From Microbacterium paraoxydans (GTDB lineage Bacteria; Actinomycetota; Actinomycetes; Actinomycetales; Microbacteriaceae): a DNA stretch of 64,000 bases. Numbering within the stretch: position 1 is the stretch's first letter; every line of letters starts with the position of its first letter. The notes under the pieces are model-generated. The model did no database searches. It was not told where the DNA came from and was given only the letters and a program-made list of their open reading frames with translations. Shown in pieces: positions 45,137-54,985 of the stretch. The DNA lies in the NCBI RefSeq assembly GCF_900105335.1, contig NZ_LT629770.1, positions 2,604,001-2,668,000 of the forward strand, written 5' to 3'. The position numbers were made by a program, and so were the translations under genes.

Positions 45137-45937
45137 TCAGCCGATCACATCGCGGCGTCGCAGCGCCCAGGCGCTTCCGGCGACGAATGCGACGTTCACT
45201 GCCCAGAGCGCCACGGCGCCGCCGGGATCGAACCCCTCCACGAGGGGAGCCTGGTGGAACGCCCAGGAGTACGGAGAGATCGCCCGGAGCCACTCGGCGT
45301 CCTCGACCTGGTTCGCGATCGCGTTGAAGGCGTATCCGACGACGGCGATTCCCGCGCCCGCAACGACAGCCCAGGAAGGGCGGCCGAACAGAGCGCCCAA
45401 GAGGAGCGGGGCGCTGCCCGAGAGCATCGTGACACCGACGAAGACGACGGTGGTGTCGATGATGCGGATCGGATCGATGTCGAGCTGTGCCGGGTCGTTG
45501 AGCAGGGCGACCACGGCCCCCGCGAACACACCGAGCCACGCGAGCCGGGCGAGGATGGCCGCGGCGGACTCGATCGCGTACCTGACCCGCCCCACCCCGT
45601 GAGCCAGGTCGAGTTCGAGGCGCCCTGACGCCTCGGCGCCGGCGATGGCGCCCGCTCCCCATGATGCTCCTGCGATGGTCAGGAGGAGGAAGCCGATGAG
45701 GCCGTAGAAGGTCCCCTGTGCGTAGCCCGCCCCGGTGCCGATCTGGTCGTAGCCGAGTGCTCCCACGAGCTCCGGGGGCAGGCTGTCGATGATCTGCTGC
45801 ATCTGCCCGTTGCCGCCGATGCTCGGGAACAGCGGCAGGTACAGGAACAGCACCGCCGCGACGCCGATGGTCCAGCTCAGCGTTCCGCGCCAGCTTTCGC
45901 GGAGAGCGCGCCGGAAGAGGGGAAGCGCGTCACGCAT
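45137..45937 (-). CDS. ABC transporter permease
   Basis: Multi-spanning membrane protein, 266 aa, with about six hydrophobic segments and a large external loop after the first (residues about 35-75). It resembles permeases paired with bacitracin/antibiotic-type ATPases. The ATG at 45937 (MRDALPLF) has TGAGGG upstream and overlaps the ATPase gene by 8 bp; a GTG 9 nt earlier is possible. It is the last gene of the TetR-linked transporter operon. Substrate unknown. Confidence 0.85.
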   Translation of the reverse strand: MRDALPLFRRALRESWRGTLSWTIGVAAVLFLYLPLFPSIGGNGQMQQIIDSLPPELVGALGYDQIGTGAGYAQGTFYGLIGFLLLTIAGASWGAGAIAGAEASGRLELDLAHGVGRVRYAIESAAAILARLAWLGVFAGAVVALLNDPAQLDIDPIRIIDTTVVFVGVTMLSGSAPLLLGALFGRPSWAVVAGAGIAVVGYAFNAIANQVEDAEWLRAISPYSWAFHQAPLVEGFDPGGAVALWAVNVAFVAGSAWALRRRDVIG

Positions 45938-46868
45938 CGCCCTCACCTGCCTCGAGACGCGAGGAGTCGCCGTAGAGCCGCAGGACCGATTCCTCCAGAT
46001 CTGGTTCCTCGATCGCGAGGTCGAGGACGTGGTGCTGCGCCAGCACCTTCACCAGCGGGTCGATGGCACCTTCGACGGTGGCATTCACCTGCACGGTGTC
46101 CGTCTCGCCGCGGACGTCGAGCTCGGAGATCTGCGGGAGTGCACCGAGTTGCTCCCGGATCAGGGTCGCCGCCGTCGTATCGAGACCGACGCGCACGCGC
46201 CGGATGGCGCCGAGTCTGAGTGAGGCCACATCACCCTCCGCAACAACCGTCCCTCGACTGAGGACGGCGACGATGTCGGCCGTCTGCTGGATCTCGCTGA
46301 GCACATGGGAGCTCAGCAGCACGGTCTGGCCGCGATCTCTGGCTTCGGTGACGAGGTGGAGGAACTCTCTCTGGACGAGCGGGTCGAGCCCGCTGGTCGG
46401 CTCGTCCAGCACGAGCAAGGGTGGTTCGTGCATGAAGGCTTGGACGATCCCGAGCTTCTGCTTGTTGCCCTTCGAGAGCGCGCGCACTGGGCGACTCAGA
46501 TCGAGGTCGAGTCGGTCCGCGAGCCGGTCGATCGTGCCGGGCTTCACCGGGCCGGACACCTCGGTGTAGAAGTCGAGCATGCGGCGTCCCGTCGTGCGGT
46601 CGTCGAGTCGGAGCTCGCCGGGGATGAAGCCGATGCGTCGTCGGAGGGCCGGGCCGCCGCGGCGCGGGTCTTCGCCGAGGACCCGGATAGCGCCCGACGT
46701 GGGGCGGATGATGTCGAGGATCATGCGCAGCGTGGTGGTCTTTCCTGCGCCGTTAGGGCCGATGAGCCCGAACACGGTGCCGGGATCGACGCGGAGATCG
46801 AGGGAGTCGACCGCTGTGTGCCGACCGTACTGTTTGCGAAGGTGAGTGAGTTCGATGGCAGGGGTCAT
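45930..46868 (-). CDS. ABC transporter ATP-binding protein
   Basis: ATPase of an ABC-2-type exporter, 312 aa. Walker A is GPNGAGKTT (about 37-45), with signature LSKGNKQKLGIVQAF, Walker B LLVLDEPTSGLD and SSHVLSE. After the NBD, about 90 residues form the variable C-terminal domain common in DrrA/BcrA-like ATPases. AAAGGAG precedes the ATG at 46868. It is followed by its permease with an overlap and preceded by a TetR gene 48 bp upstream. Confidence 0.92.
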   Translation of the reverse strand: MTPAIELTHLRKQYGRHTAVDSLDLRVDPGTVFGLIGPNGAGKTTTLRMILDIIRPTSGAIRVLGEDPRRGGPALRRRIGFIPGELRLDDRTTGRRMLDFYTEVSGPVKPGTIDRLADRLDLDLSRPVRALSKGNKQKLGIVQAFMHEPPLLVLDEPTSGLDPLVQREFLHLVTEARDRGQTVLLSSHVLSEIQQTADIVAVLSRGTVVAEGDVASLRLGAIRRVRVGLDTTAATLIREQLGALPQISELDVRGETDTVQVNATVEGAIDPLVKVLAQHHVLDLAIEEPDLEESVLRLYGDSSRLEAGEGDA

Positions 46869-46916
46869 GGCCCTGCTCCTTTCGGAGGGTGAAGGGGACC
46901 AGGTTCGGAGATCTCG

Positions 46917-47606
46917 TCAGCGGGGAGGATCCGGGTCCTGATTCGGGTCGTTCTCGCCCTTGTCCGAGGAGGGCCCGCTGCTCCTGGCGAGCGCTTCCTT
47001 CGCGGCGACGAGCAGATGGTCGTCGGCGTAGAGCCCGTGCGTGTAGAGCTCCAGCACGGGAATGGTCGAGCGTTCCAGCAGCGATGTCGTCAGCGTGCTC
47101 TCTCCGAAGGCGCGCGCGAGGTGCCGCCGCAGAATGACGGGACCGAGACCGTAGAGGGTCATGTACACGGCAGTGGCTTCCAGGTCGGACTGCTCGCGCA
47201 TCGTGCCCGCGGCGATCTGTTCGCGCAGCATCTCTCTGGTGCTGGCGAGGAACATGTCGAAGAGATGATCGGACGCGGCGGAGTCATCGAGGAGCATCCG
47301 GGCGAGGTAGTCCAGTGCGACATTGCGACCCTCTAACGAGTCCAATGCCTCCCGCATCAGGCGCGCGGCGTCGGCACCCGTCATGCCGTCTCGTTCGGCG
47401 AGGAACGTGCTCACGACGTGCGCGTCGCACACGTCGCGGAGTCCTTCCTTGCTTCCGAAGTGGTGCAGGATCAGCGCCGGGCTCACGCCCGCATCCTGCG
47501 CGATCTGCCGCAGACTCGCGCCGTCGAATCCGCGCTCGCTGAACCGGACGATCGCGGCGTCGCGAATGCGCGCCCTGGTGGTGAGGTCGTCGATTCCTGA
47601 ACGCAT
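46917..47606 (-). CDS. TetR-family regulator of the adjacent ABC transporter
   Basis: TetR regulator, 229 aa. The HTH region is RDAAIVRFSERGFDGASLRQ with AQDAGVSPALILHHFGSKEGL (about 17-55). A long C-terminal ligand domain follows, with a charged tail (SSDKGENDPNQDPDPPR). The ATG at 47606 lies 7 nt after -10 TAGCAT, with -35 TTGCCC 17 bp further upstream, so the mRNA is probably leaderless. A palindrome overlaps this promoter. It is co-oriented with the ATPase and permease genes, so the repressor likely controls itself and them. Confidence 0.87.
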   Translation of the reverse strand: MRSGIDDLTTRARIRDAAIVRFSERGFDGASLRQIAQDAGVSPALILHHFGSKEGLRDVCDAHVVSTFLAERDGMTGADAARLMREALDSLEGRNVALDYLARMLLDDSAASDHLFDMFLASTREMLREQIAAGTMREQSDLEATAVYMTLYGLGPVILRRHLARAFGESTLTTSLLERSTIPVLELYTHGLYADDHLLVAAKEALARSSGPSSDKGENDPNQDPDPPR

Positions 47607-47616
47607 AGTCAGCATG

Positions 47617-47632
47617 CTAAACGGGCGTTCAG
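47617..47632. promoter_or_regulatory. Palindromic operator in the TetR promoter
   Basis: CTAAACG-GG-CGTTCAG, 7-bp arms with one mismatch, lying across the -10 box and spacer of the predicted TetR promoter (minus strand TTGCCC-N17-TAGCAT). Confidence 0.6.
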
Positions 47633-47707
47633 TCACGGGCAAGAGTCGGGGTCATCTCCGTTCCGTCGGTCTCGCAGACCGGGCGTCTGAGGTGGCGATG
47701 GATGCCG

Positions 47708-49174
<1,467 letters not shown>

Positions 49175-49376
49175 CCGCACAGTATGGCGACGTCGACGCC
49201 GGCTCACCAGGCTGAGAAAAATCCAGGAGCTGAGAAGTTGCCGGGTCCGCCGGTGTCTGCCCGCCTTGCGGAAGACGAGGAAGGTCCCGATCGGGCGGAT
49301 ACTGGAGGGGACGGTATCGAGAGCCCCCGCCTCCGCACCGCGCGGCAGACCTCTCGACGCCAGGAAGAAGATGCTC
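49175..49376. other. Divergent promoter region between AGCS and alcohol dehydrogenase
   Basis: About 200 bp without a supported gene. GATACT near 49295 and GATAC...GTATC dyad (5-bp arms) near the same site may be the alcohol dehydrogenase promoter or operator. Nothing else is recognised. Confidence 0.4.
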
Positions 49377-50423
49377 ATGAAAGCTCTCCGCTACGTCGAG
49401 ATCGGCAAGCCCCCGGTGGTCGTCGACATCCCGATTCCGAAGCCCGGTCCCGGACAGGTCCTCCTCAAGGTCACCGCGGGCGGTGTCTGCCATTCCGACG
49501 ACTACGTCATGGGGCTTCCCGAGAAGGACTACCACGAGCAGGGTTACCCGCTGCCGCTGACGCTCGGCCACGAAGGCGCCGGCATCGTGCACGAGGTCGG
49601 CGAGGGCGTCGACTCGACGCTCAAGGTCGGGGATGCCGTGGCCGTCTATGGTCCGTGGGGTTGTGGTCGCTGCCACAACTGCTCGATGGGCAAGGAGAAC
49701 TACTGCACGAATGCCGCCGCCGAGGGCATCCGTCCTCCGGGGCTGGGCAGCCAGGGCTCGATGGCCGAGTACATGATCGTCGACGACGCACGTCACCTCG
49801 TGCCGCTCGGTGACCTCGACCCCGTGCAGAACGTCTCGCTGACCGACGCGGGCCTCACCCCCTACCACGCGATCAAGAACTCGCTTCCGAAGCTCGGCGC
49901 CGGCACGGTCGCCGTCGTGATCGGTACTGGTGGTCTCGGCCACGTCGGCATCCAGATCCTCAAGGCCATCTCGGGTGCCACGGTCATCGCCCTCGACGTG
50001 AACGACGAGAAGCTGAAGCTCGCCACCGAGGTCGGCGCGGATCACGTGCTGATCAGCGACGCGTCGGCGGCCGAGAAGATCCGCGAGCTCACCGGCGGTC
50101 TCGGCGCGAACGCCGTGTTCGACTTCGTCGGCGCGAACCCGACGATCGCCCTGGCGCAGAGCGTTGCCGCACTCGAGGCCGACATCACGATCGTGGGCAT
50201 CGGCGGGGGCAGCATGACGCTCGGCTTCGGCTCGATCGCCTATGACGCGGCCGTGCGCATCCCCTACTGGGGCTCCCGCGCCGAGCTCATCGAGGTGCTG
50301 GACCTCGCCCGCGCCGGCAAGATCCACGTCCAGACCGAGAGCTACACGCTCGACGACGGTCCGAAGGCGTACGAGGACCTCGCGTCGAACAGCATCCGCG
50401 GACGCGCCGTCATCGTCCCCTAA
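49377..50423 (+). CDS. Zinc-dependent alcohol dehydrogenase
   Basis: NAD(P)+-dependent medium-chain alcohol dehydrogenase, 348 aa. Catalytic zinc ligands are in GVCHSDD (Cys) and LGHEGAG (His-Glu), with the third Cys expected in the second half. The structural zinc site is the four-Cys loop CGRCHNCSMGKENYC. The cofactor motif is GTGGLGHVG. ATG at 49377 with AGGAAG upstream is preferred over one 6 nt earlier. It ends in a strong terminator. Substrate range (ethanol or other primary alcohols) is inferred from the family. Confidence 0.92.
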   Translation: MKALRYVEIGKPPVVVDIPIPKPGPGQVLLKVTAGGVCHSDDYVMGLPEKDYHEQGYPLPLTLGHEGAGIVHEVGEGVDSTLKVGDAVAVYGPWGCGRCHNCSMGKENYCTNAAAEGIRPPGLGSQGSMAEYMIVDDARHLVPLGDLDPVQNVSLTDAGLTPYHAIKNSLPKLGAGTVAVVIGTGGLGHVGIQILKAISGATVIALDVNDEKLKLATEVGADHVLISDASAAEKIRELTGGLGANAVFDFVGANPTIALAQSVAALEADITIVGIGGGSMTLGFGSIAYDAAVRIPYWGSRAELIEVLDLARAGKIHVQTESYTLDDGPKAYEDLASNSIRGRAVIVP

Positions 50424-50434
50424 CATCGGCCTCG

Positions 50435-50466
50435 AACGCCCGGGAGGGATCGCCCTCCCGGGCGTT
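50435..50466. terminator. Bidirectional terminator
   Basis: AACGCCCGGGAGGG-ATCG-CCCTCCCGGGCGTT, a perfect 14-bp stem followed by CGTCGTTT. It lies between the convergent alcohol dehydrogenase and TetR genes. Confidence 0.9.
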
Positions 50467-50484
50467 CGTCGTTTCGGTGCGGCT

Positions 50485-51078
50485 TCAGCTGCAGCGTCGC
50501 CGGTCGGCGAGGAGGGCGAGCGCCGCATCGATCGCGCTCGCCGCCGCGTCGGGGGCCACGCGCACGAGGGCGAAGGCGGAGACCACCAGGCCCGTGCAGG
50601 CGTCCGCCAGGGTGTCGACCTCCGTTCCCGCGAGCTCGGGGAGAGCGGCCCCGACGCCGCGGGCGAACGCCTCTCGGAGCTCCCCGCGATAGGACGCCAC
50701 GACCCGGGCGACCGCGTCGTCAGTGCCGATGGGGGCGGCGGCGGTGTTGACCAGCAGGCAGCCGCTCGTCGCCGGGAGGCTCCCCGCGGTCAGCAGGGCC
50801 GCACGCAGTCCGCCGAGATAGGTCTCCAGCGCCTCCGGCGCCACGGTCTCGCCCGTCAACGGGGCGAGGCGCGGACGGATGACCTCGTCCAGGTAGCTCT
50901 CGACGGCGGCGTCGAAGAGTCCTCGTTTGGAACCGAAGGCGTGATAGATGCTTGAGCGGCTGAGGCCGGTCGCGCGCTCGAGCTCCGGCAGCGGCGCGCT
51001 CTCGAAGCCGCGCTCCCAGAACACGCCGCGTGCCGCGCGGACCGCTTCCGCGGTGTCGAAGGTCTGTGTGCGCCCCAT
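50485..51078 (-). CDS. TetR-family regulator
   Basis: TetR repressor, 197 aa. HTH: AVRAARGVFWERGFESAPLPELERATGLSRSSIYHAFGSKRGLF in outline (about 12-55). The C-terminal domain has CLLVNTAAAP, typical of the subgroup that controls reductases and oxidoreductases. It is divergent from the DUF1304 and oxidoreductase genes, across a gap containing a palindrome, and most likely represses both. Confidence 0.87.
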   Translation of the reverse strand: MGRTQTFDTAEAVRAARGVFWERGFESAPLPELERATGLSRSSIYHAFGSKRGLFDAAVESYLDEVIRPRLAPLTGETVAPEALETYLGGLRAALLTAGSLPATSGCLLVNTAAAPIGTDDAVARVVASYRGELREAFARGVGAALPELAGTEVDTLADACTGLVVSAFALVRVAPDAAASAIDAALALLADRRRCS

Positions 51079-51113
51079 CCACCCTGCTCCTGCTCTTTTG
51101 TGAATCGCTTGAT

Positions 51114-51127
51114 CCAGTATATATTGG
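51114..51127. promoter_or_regulatory. Candidate TetR operator
   Basis: CCAGTATATATTGG, palindromic except at one pair, in the middle of the 98-bp space between the TetR and DUF1304 genes. The AT-rich core also supplies TATATT as a plus-strand -10 candidate. Confidence 0.5.
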
Positions 51128-51176
51128 AACGACCGATACAGAATGCGCGGCCCCGCCGCGTCGAAGGGGGACTGCC

Positions 51177-51566
51177 ATGGTCATCGCCGGACTCGTGCTC
51201 GCAGGCATCGCCGCGCTCGTGCACGTCTACATCTTCTGGCTGGAGTCGTTCGCCTGGACCAGTGCGCGCGCTCGCCGCACGTTCGGCACCGGCACGGCAG
51301 AGGAGGCCGCGCGACAGAAGGAACTCGCCTTCAACCAGGGCTTCTACAACCTGTTCCTCGCGATCGCCGTCCTCCTCGGCATCGTCCTCTTCGCCACGGG
51401 AGCGACGGCCGTCGGCGCGACCCTGGTCTTCACCGGCACCGGATCGATGGTCGCCGCGAGCCTCGTGCTGCTGCTGTCGAGCCCCGACAAGGCGTCCGCC
51501 GCCCTGAAGCAGGGCGTGATCCCGGCGCTCGGCGTCATCGCGCTCGCCATCGGCCTCCTCGTCTGA
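51177..51566 (+). CDS. DUF1304 membrane protein
   Basis: A 129-aa protein with four membrane helices of the DUF1304 family, with the hallmark HVYIFWLESFAWTS near the N-terminus and NQGFYNLFLAIAVLLG in the second helix. Function unknown in the family. GAAGGGGG precedes the ATG. It lies 41 bp before the oxidoreductase gene and shares its divergent TetR. Confidence 0.88.
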   Translation: MVIAGLVLAGIAALVHVYIFWLESFAWTSARARRTFGTGTAEEAARQKELAFNQGFYNLFLAIAVLLGIVLFATGATAVGATLVFTGTGSMVAASLVLLLSSPDKASAALKQGVIPALGVIALAIGLLV

Positions 51567-51607
51567 GTCCGGCCGCAGCACCCCCTAGATCCTCACGAAG
51601 GAGAGAA

Positions 51608-52630
51608 ATGCCCCACGCCATCAGCACCCAGATCCAGCTCGCCCGCCGCCCCGAGGGGTGGCCGACCCACGACGACTTCCGCACCGTCGAGGTCGAGCTG
51701 AGCGATCCGGCGCCGGGGGAGGTGCGCGTGGCGAACGAGTTCGTCTCCGTCGACCCCTATATGCGCGGGCGGATGAACGACGTCCGCAGCTACGTCGCTC
51801 CCTACGCCCTCGACGAGGTCATCGCGGGTGGCGCCATCGGCCGGGTCGTCGCCTCTGCGGCGGACGACCTCCCCGTCGGCACCGTCGTGCTGCATCAGCA
51901 CGGCTGGAGCGATGTCGTGCAGGCGGACGCGTCGACCTTCCGGGCCGTGCCCGAGGTGCCCGGCATGCCGCTGTCGCTGCGCCTGCACATCCTCGGCATG
52001 ACCGGCCTCACCGCGTACGTCGGGCTCACCGCGATCGCCGGACTCGCCCCGGGCGACACCGTCTTCGTCTCCGGCGCCGCCGGTGCCGTCGGCACGGCTG
52101 TCGGTCAGATCGCCAAGCTCCTCGGCGCGGGCCGCGTGATCGGCTCGGCGGGCTCGCGCGAGAAGGTCGCCCTGCTGACCGAGAAGTACGGCTACGACGC
52201 GGCGTTCAACTACAAGGACGGCCCGGTGCGCGAGCAGCTCGCCGCCCTCGCGCCCGAGGGCGTGGACGTGTTCTTCGACAACGTCGGCGGCGACCACCTC
52301 GAAGCCGCGCTCGACGTGATGAACGACGGCGGCCGGATCGCCCTGTGCGGCGCCATCACGAGCTACAACACGACCGAGCGCGTGCCCGGGCCCGACAACA
52401 TGGCGAACATCATCACGCGCGGTCTCCGTCTCCAGGGCTTCACCCTGGCGAACTACCTGCACCTGTCGCCGGAGTTCAGCGAGAAGATGACCCGCTGGTT
52501 CGCAGAAGGGCGGATCGCCTACGACGAGACCATCGTCGACGGCATCGAGAACACGGTCGACGCGTTCCTCGACATGATGCGCGGAGCCAACACGGGGAAG
52601 ATGCTCGTGCGCGTCACGCCCTCCGCCTGA
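51608..52630 (+). CDS. NADP-dependent oxidoreductase (MDR, zinc-independent)
   Basis: Medium-chain reductase of the leukotriene B4 dehydrogenase/YncB-like type, 340 aa, without the catalytic zinc ligands of alcohol dehydrogenases. Markers: FVSVDPYMRGRM near 40, HILGMTGLTAYVGL, the nucleotide-binding SGAAGAVGTAVGQIAKLLG, and ALCGAITSYN. Such enzymes reduce activated double bonds of aldehydes and ketones. AAGGAGAGA lies before the ATG. It is the second gene of a TetR-controlled unit with DUF1304. Confidence 0.92.
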   Translation: MPHAISTQIQLARRPEGWPTHDDFRTVEVELSDPAPGEVRVANEFVSVDPYMRGRMNDVRSYVAPYALDEVIAGGAIGRVVASAADDLPVGTVVLHQHGWSDVVQADASTFRAVPEVPGMPLSLRLHILGMTGLTAYVGLTAIAGLAPGDTVFVSGAAGAVGTAVGQIAKLLGAGRVIGSAGSREKVALLTEKYGYDAAFNYKDGPVREQLAALAPEGVDVFFDNVGGDHLEAALDVMNDGGRIALCGAITSYNTTERVPGPDNMANIITRGLRLQGFTLANYLHLSPEFSEKMTRWFAEGRIAYDETIVDGIENTVDAFLDMMRGANTGKMLVRVTPSA

Positions 52631-52714
52631 CGTCCGGAGCGGGCCGCCCGCGCATTTGAGATATATTGCTTGAGACGTAGAACTTCACTCTCCATGACCC
52701 CCACTGGAGGCAGT

Positions 52715-53398
52715 GTGACACTCTCTGGCGGCCCCCTCGAACGCCGGTCGATGAGCGACGAGGCTTTCGTGCGCCTGCAGGATGCGATCATCAGCGGCGA
52801 ACTCCAGCCCGGCGAGCGCCTGCGCGACTACGAGCTCGCCGAACGCCTCGGCACCTCGAAGACGCCGATCCGCCATGCCCTCGACCGCCTGGCCGACAAC
52901 GGCCTCGTCGAGATGCAGCGCAACCGATACACCCGCGTGGCCCCGATCGATCTGGAACGGGTGCGCAACGCCGTCGACCTGTTCGGCGACATCTGGATCG
53001 GCTCGGTTCGTCACGTCATGCCGGTGATCCAGGACGACGATGTGGCCTATCTCGTGGAGCTCGCCGACGACATGGCGGCGTCGGTGCAGGCGCGGGACAT
53101 CATCGCGTTCGGCGCGGCGCTCCGCAGCGCGGCGACGGGTTTCGCCCGGATCGAGGGCAACGCCACGCGCGCCAACTCCATCGAGCGCCTCGGCCCGCAG
53201 ATCCGCCGGTTCACCCAGCACGCGAAGGACGCCGTGGACTGGTCCGCCGTCGAGGAGTTCGTCGGCGCGATCCGCGAGGCGACGTCGGAGCGCGACGCGG
53301 TCAAGACCCGTGCGGTGCTGGTGACCTTCTTCGACGAGACGCTCCCGGCGATCATCGATCGGGCCGAGCAGTCGGGACTGGCCGAGATCTCGGAGTGA
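52715..53398 (+). CDS. GntR-family transcriptional regulator
   Basis: FadR-type GntR regulator, 227 aa. Winged helix: AFVRLQDAIISGELQPGERL with RDYELAERLGTSKTPIRHALDRLADNGLVEM in outline, then a helical domain that is divergent from typical FCD. The GTG at 52715 has GGAGG 4 nt upstream and is preferred over earlier in-frame starts that overlap a promoter-like stretch (TTGAGA near 52653, TAGAAC near 52677). Direct repeats TTGAGA-TATA and TTGAGA-CGTA there may be its own binding site. Target genes are unclear. Confidence 0.85.
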   Translation: MTLSGGPLERRSMSDEAFVRLQDAIISGELQPGERLRDYELAERLGTSKTPIRHALDRLADNGLVEMQRNRYTRVAPIDLERVRNAVDLFGDIWIGSVRHVMPVIQDDDVAYLVELADDMAASVQARDIIAFGAALRSAATGFARIEGNATRANSIERLGPQIRRFTQHAKDAVDWSAVEEFVGAIREATSERDAVKTRAVLVTFFDETLPAIIDRAEQSGLAEISE

Positions 53399-53412
53399 TC
53401 CTGCGCTGACGA

Positions 53413-53445
53413 ACGAGGGCGACCGCACACCGCGGTCGCCCTCGT
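53413..53445. terminator. Bidirectional terminator between GntR and aspS
   Basis: ACGAGGGCGACCG and CGGTCGCCCTCGT form a perfect 13-bp stem with a 7-nt loop, 15 bp after the GntR stop and 12 bp after the aspS stop on the other strand. Confidence 0.85.
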
Positions 53446-53457
53446 CGCGTCCCGGGG

Positions 53458-54759
53458 CTACGGCGTAAGGCGATGGACGTCGCGCGGGAACAGCGTCACC
53501 TCGCGGACGTTGGCCGCCTCGACCAGTCGGCCCACCCAGCGCTCCAGTCCGATCGCGAAGCCGCCGTGCGGAGGCATCCCGTGCGCGAACGCCTCCAGGT
53601 AGCCGGCGTACCTCGAGGGCGATTCGCCCCGCGCCTCGATCGCGGCGACGACCTCGCTGTGTCGATGCAGCCGCTGTCCGCCGGTCACGAGCTCCAGACC
53701 CCGGAACAGGAGGTCGAAGCTGTTGCTCCACTCCGTGTCGTCGGGCTGCGGGTGCGTGTAGAACGGACGCTTGCGCATCGGATACCCCTCGACGGCCAGC
53801 ATGTCGCTGCCGAACTCCTCCTTCGCCCACGCCCCGAGCGCCCGCTCGTGCGCCGGGGAGAGGTCGGGCTCGTCGGCCGGAGCCCCGACCCGGCGCAGCG
53901 CGTCGCGGAAGTGCACGACGGGGATGTCCTCGGGGATGACGGGGAGCGTCGCGTCGAGCAGCGCGAGCTCTTCCGCTGCGTCGGCGCGGATGCCGTCGAG
54001 CATGCCTCGCAGCACGTGGCCGAGGAGTCGCAGGACGTCGCGGTGGTCGCGGATGAACCCGAGCTCGACGTCCAGCGACACGTACTCCGACAGATGCCGC
54101 ACGGTGTCGTGGGGCTCGGCCCGGAAGACCGGCCCCACCTCGTGGACGCGTTCGAACACGCCGACGAGCTGCTGCTTGTAGAACTGCGGGCTCTGCGCGA
54201 GGTACCCGGTCCTGCCGAAGTAGTCCACGGGGAACACGTTCGCCCCCGACTCGGTCACGGTGTCGACGATCTTCGGGGTCTGCACCTCGGTGAAGTCCGC
54301 AGCGTCGAGCACCCGGCGGAACGCCCGCACGCTCGCCGCGGCGATCTGCCAGGTCGCGCGGCGTGCGGGGTGGCGCCAGGTCACCGCCGCGTGGTCGAGC
54401 AGAGTCGGAAGGCTCGTCTCGAGCGTCGGGCGCCACAGCTCAACGACCGGCGGTGCAGCCGGCTCCGACAGGCTCTCGATCTGCGGGTCGACGATCTCGA
54501 CGCCGCCGGGGGCCTGCGGGTTCGCGGCGACGGTCCCCGTCACGCGGACCACCGTCTCCTCCGGAGGGAGGCCGTCCGTCGGAAGCTCGGCGGCACGGAC
54601 GACGACCTGGGCGAGGCCCGAACGGTCGCGGATGATCAGGAACGCGACGGTGGCGAGTTCCCTCCGTCGATGGACGTGACCGAGCAGCATGACACGGCGG
54701 CCGGGGGTGGCCTCGGCGAGCTCCGCGGCGAGAGTGCGGGCGGGGTCGGGTGATCTCAT
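53458..54759 (-). CDS. aspS: Aspartyl-tRNA synthetase, archaeal (short) type, probably non-discriminating
   Basis: Class II synthetase, 433 aa, so it lacks the GAD insertion of the ~590-aa bacterial AspRS and matches the archaeal/eukaryotic-like form. N-terminal OB-fold (about 10-100, GHVHRRRELATVAFLIIRDRSG in part). Motif 2 is VFRAEPHDTVRHLSEYVSLD and motif 3 is GFAIGLERWV. Such second AspRS copies often charge both tRNA-Asp and tRNA-Asn; whether this one does is not visible. The ATG at 54759 has a perfect GGAGGAG, but that site is sequestered in a hairpin belonging to a T-box leader. Confidence 0.92.
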   Translation of the reverse strand: MRSPDPARTLAAELAEATPGRRVMLLGHVHRRRELATVAFLIIRDRSGLAQVVVRAAELPTDGLPPEETVVRVTGTVAANPQAPGGVEIVDPQIESLSEPAAPPVVELWRPTLETSLPTLLDHAAVTWRHPARRATWQIAAASVRAFRRVLDAADFTEVQTPKIVDTVTESGANVFPVDYFGRTGYLAQSPQFYKQQLVGVFERVHEVGPVFRAEPHDTVRHLSEYVSLDVELGFIRDHRDVLRLLGHVLRGMLDGIRADAAEELALLDATLPVIPEDIPVVHFRDALRRVGAPADEPDLSPAHERALGAWAKEEFGSDMLAVEGYPMRKRPFYTHPQPDDTEWSNSFDLLFRGLELVTGGQRLHRHSEVVAAIEARGESPSRYAGYLEAFAHGMPPHGGFAIGLERWVGRLVEAANVREVTLFPRDVHRLTP

Positions 54760-54761
54760 TT

Positions 54762-54922
54762 CTCCTCCAGGTTGTGGGAGCCCTGGAGGTGTGGGCGGGG
54801 GCCAGATCGCGGTGCCACCACACCTTCGCCGGTGAGAAGCCGGCCTCTCGTCGGTACGCCGGACGCGCGGGGACCGCCTGCACGGAGGCCGGGGGTCGTC
54901 ACGCCCCGGCGGTCGCCGCGTC
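54762..54922 (-). promoter_or_regulatory. T-box riboswitch (translational) in the aspS leader
   Basis: On the minus strand, Stem I is CGCGG-c-GACCGCC paired with GGCGGTC-c-CCGCG, with an inner hairpin whose loop is CGTGACGAC and contains the Asp codon GAC (54898-54900). A second stem GCCGG/CCGGC follows. The T-box is AAGGTGTGGTGGCACCGCG (54808 on). Its UGGC can pair with the GCCA end of a tRNA whose discriminator is G, as in tRNA-Asp and tRNA-Asn. GGTGTGG can pair with CCACACC (antisequestrator). Alternatively CCTCCAGG (54782-54789) pairs with CCTGGAGG (54764-54771), hiding the ribosome site. There is no T-run, so control is of translation, as in actinobacterial ileS leaders. Confidence 0.85.
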
Positions 54923-54923
54923 C

Positions 54924-54929
54924 AGTCTA
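54924..54929 (-). promoter_or_regulatory. -10 box of aspS leader transcript
   Basis: Minus-strand TAGACT, giving a start near 54917-54920, right at the base of Stem I. The -35 region (TGTGGA) is weak. Confidence 0.5.
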
Positions 54930-54985
54930 GGGGCGTTCTCGGCAGATCCACAGAATCGCTCGGGCACCGTCTCGTACCCTGGATT

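Noticed and set aside
46869..46916. TTCGGAGATCTCG at 46904-46916, identical to part of family B copy 2
   Set aside because: Only one 13-nt arm piece is present, without the GGGCAC end or a partner arm; probably chance around the palindromic GGAGATCTC word.
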